From positions 1-7,344 of the forward strand of contig CALMBI010000135.1 in the NCBI GenBank assembly GCA_937860115.1: 7,344 nt of DNA, written 5' to 3'. How positions within the stretch are numbered: the first letter of the stretch is position 1; each line of letters begins with the position of its first letter. Source of the stretch: an uncultured Arcobacter sp. (GTDB taxonomy: Bacteria; Campylobacterota; Campylobacteria; Campylobacterales; Arcobacteraceae). The position numbers and the translations under genes were made by a program. Shown piece after piece: positions 5,826 to 7,344 of the stretch. The notes beneath the pieces are model-generated. The model did no database searches, had not been told where the DNA came from, and saw only the letters and a list, made by a program, of their open reading frames with translations.

Positions 5826-7344
5826 TATGAGGATGAGTTTTTGAGAGCAAATTTCTCATAGACAAATAACTATTCAATGCACTAATATATGCTTTTGCAC
5901 TTGCAAGCATCGTATCGATACTAAGTCCATGCCCTATCATTGCAGGATTGTGATTATCAAATACTACTTTACATGTTACTTTTGCTAGTGCATCTTGCCC
6001 TTCACTCACAGCTTTTACGGTATAGTCATTTAGCACACCTTTATATCCTGTGATTCTATCGATTGTTTTAAAAATAGCATCTATTGTACCATCTCCAATT
6101 GCTGCATCTGTATACTCTTTTCCTTCAAATCGCACACAAACAGCAGCACTTGGAACTCCATTTGAACAATCAGCGATTTGTAATGAAACTAACTCATAAG
6201 TAACATTTGTAGATAATTTTTCATCAGTGATAATCATTCTAATATCATCATCAGTTATCTCTTTTTTCTTATCACAAATCACTTTGAAACTCTCAAATGT
6301 TTTGTTTAATTCTTCATCGCTTAAATTATCAATTCCCATAGAAACTAACTTATCTTTAAATGCAGCTCGTCCTGAATGTTTCCCTAAAACAATAGAGTTG
6401 TTTTTTTCAATTCCTATATCTTCTGGTCTGATAATCTCATACGTTTCACTATGTTTTAAAACACCATCTTGATGGATTCCACTCTCATGTGAGAATGCAT
6501 TTTTTCCAACGATTGCTTTGTTTGGTTGTGGCTCGATTCCTGTTATTGTAGCAACTAATTTACTTGCTTTCATAATCTCTTTTGTATTGATATTTGTATC
6601 AAATCCGCCAAACATATCTTTTCTAGTTTTTAAAACCATTACGATCTCTTCCATCGCTGCATTTCCAGCTCTCTCACCTAAACCATTGATAGTACATTCT
6701 ACTTGTCTAGCCCCTGCATCGATTCCAGCTAAAGTATTTGCAACTGCTAAACCTAAATCGTTGTGATTATGTAAAGAGATAATTGCTCTTCCATCTATAA
6801 AACTATGTAATTCTTTTACCATTGCATGAATTTCATTTGGCAATCTATACCCTACCGTATCTGGTAAATTGATTGTTTTTGCTCCAGCAGCTATAACAGC
6901 ATCTATTATCTCTTTCATGAAAGGGATCTCACTTCTTCCTGCATCTTCTAAGCTAAACTCAACATCATCCACAAAAGTTTTTGCATAGCTTACAGCATTG
7001 ATAGCTTTTTTAATTACCTCATCTGGAGATAATTTTAATTTATACTGCATATGAATTGGACTTGTTGCTATAAAAGTATGGATTCTATTCATCTTTGCTT
7101 TTTGTACAGCTAACCCTGCTTGCTTGATATCATTATCAACTGATCTTGCTAACGAACAAATTCTACTATTTTCTATCGTTTGAGCTATTTGTGATATTGC
7201 ATCAAAATCCCCTGGACTTGCAGCTGCAAATCCAGCCTCTATCACATCAACTCTTAACCTTTCTAATTGTTGTGCTATTTGAATCTTCTCACTTGTATTC
7301 ATTGAAGCACCTGGGCTTTGCTCACCATCTCTTAATGTTGTATC
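5818..7344 (-). CDS. leuA: LeuA, 2-isopropylmalate synthase (first few codons beyond window edge)
   Basis: LeuA condenses acetyl-CoA with 2-oxoisovalerate to give 2-isopropylmalate, the first committed step of leucine synthesis, in the cytoplasm. The reading frame stays open to the right edge, where it begins DTTLRDGEQSPGAS, the classical N-terminal active-site motif. The Met at 7302 is therefore internal, and only about ten residues are missing. Of the 508 visible residues, the TIM barrel shows HTFIATSPIH (89-98), metal ligands in HNHND (192-196), NGLGERAGNAAMEE (220-233), SHESGIHQDG (285-294) and GKHSGR (321-326). The C-terminal part (about 385-508) is the regulatory LeuA dimer domain with GDGTIDA (417-423), so feedback inhibition by leucine is expected. 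These motifs favour LeuA over homocitrate synthase or citramalate synthase. It is the first visible gene of the minus-strand operon. Any leader peptide or attenuator would lie outside the window. Confidence 0.96.
   Translation of the reverse strand, partial: DTTLRDGEQSPGASMNTSEKIQIAQQLERLRVDVIEAGFAAASPGDFDAISQIAQTIENSRICSLARSVDNDIKQAGLAVQKAKMNRIHTFIATSPIHMQYKLKLSPDEVIKKAINAVSYAKTFVDDVEFSLEDAGRSEIPFMKEIIDAVIAAGAKTINLPDTVGYRLPNEIHAMVKELHSFIDGRAIISLHNHNDLGLAVANTLAGIDAGARQVECTINGLGERAGNAAMEEIVMVLKTRKDMFGGFDTNINTKEIMKASKLVATITGIEPQPNKAIVGKNAFSHESGIHQDGVLKHSETYEIIRPEDIGIEKNNSIVLGKHSGRAAFKDKLVSMGIDNLSDEELNKTFESFKVICDKKKEITDDDIRMIITDEKLSTNVTYELVSLQIADCSNGVPSAAVCVRFEGKEYTDAAIGDGTIDAIFKTIDRITGYKGVLNDYTVKAVSEGQDALAKVTCKVVFDNHNPAMIGHGLSIDTMLASAKAYISALNSYLSMRNLLSKTHPHNV

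Noticed and set aside
6227..6766. Two plus-strand open frames (6227-6472, 6518-6766)
   Set aside because: Both are antisense to conserved LeuA motifs and show no domain or ribosome site.
7300..7302. ATG at 7302 as the start of leuA
   Set aside because: The frame continues upstream to the window edge and encodes the essential DTTLRDGEQ active-site motif, so the true start is outside the window.

Overview
The window looks like chromosomal DNA from a low-G+C Campylobacterota (Epsilonproteobacteria), most likely a sulfur-oxidising member of the Arcobacter group or a relative of Sulfurimonas. The reasons are a CiaB-family protein, a SoxC sulfite dehydrogenase subunit, a strong A/T codon bias and intergenic DNA of about 18% G+C by hand count. 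Genus is an inference; nothing in the window fixes it. I see no rRNA, tRNA, CRISPR array, insertion sequence or phage gene.

Layout. Positions 1-878 (minus strand) hold the N-terminal 292 codons of soxC, a Tat-exported molybdenum sulfite dehydrogenase subunit that runs off the left edge. It is driven by a textbook sigma-70 promoter (TTGACA, 17 bp, TATAAT) at 923-951 and has an AGGAGG ribosome binding site. A very AT-rich divergent spacer (879-1238) separates it from a small plus-strand MOSC-domain gene (1239-1670). That gene meets the minus-strand ciaB (1673-3550) tail to tail, with two bases between the stop codons. A hairpin spanning both stops (1659-1694) looks like a shared terminator.

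The rest of the window is one tightly packed minus-strand transcription unit, read right to left: leuA (2-isopropylmalate synthase, missing only its first few codons), then a six-TM voltage-sensor K+ channel with a C-terminal RCK domain, then a stand-alone RCK protein, then ciaB. The junctions are an 8-bp overlap, a TAATG overlap and an 11-bp gap, so the four genes are probably co-transcribed and partly translationally coupled. Any upstream promoter lies outside the window.

How the genes fit together. The channel and the soluble RCK protein plausibly form one K+ conductance with a mixed gating ring. SoxC belongs to periplasmic thiosulfate/sulfur oxidation, and the MOSC protein beside it suggests a possible link to molybdenum-cofactor or sulfur chemistry. 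CiaB is named as an invasion protein in Campylobacter jejuni, but this copy carries an HExxH zinc-peptidase signature with a downstream Glu-Glu motif, and it sits in an operon of housekeeping and ion-transport genes. This is the most interesting item in an otherwise ordinary chromosomal region.
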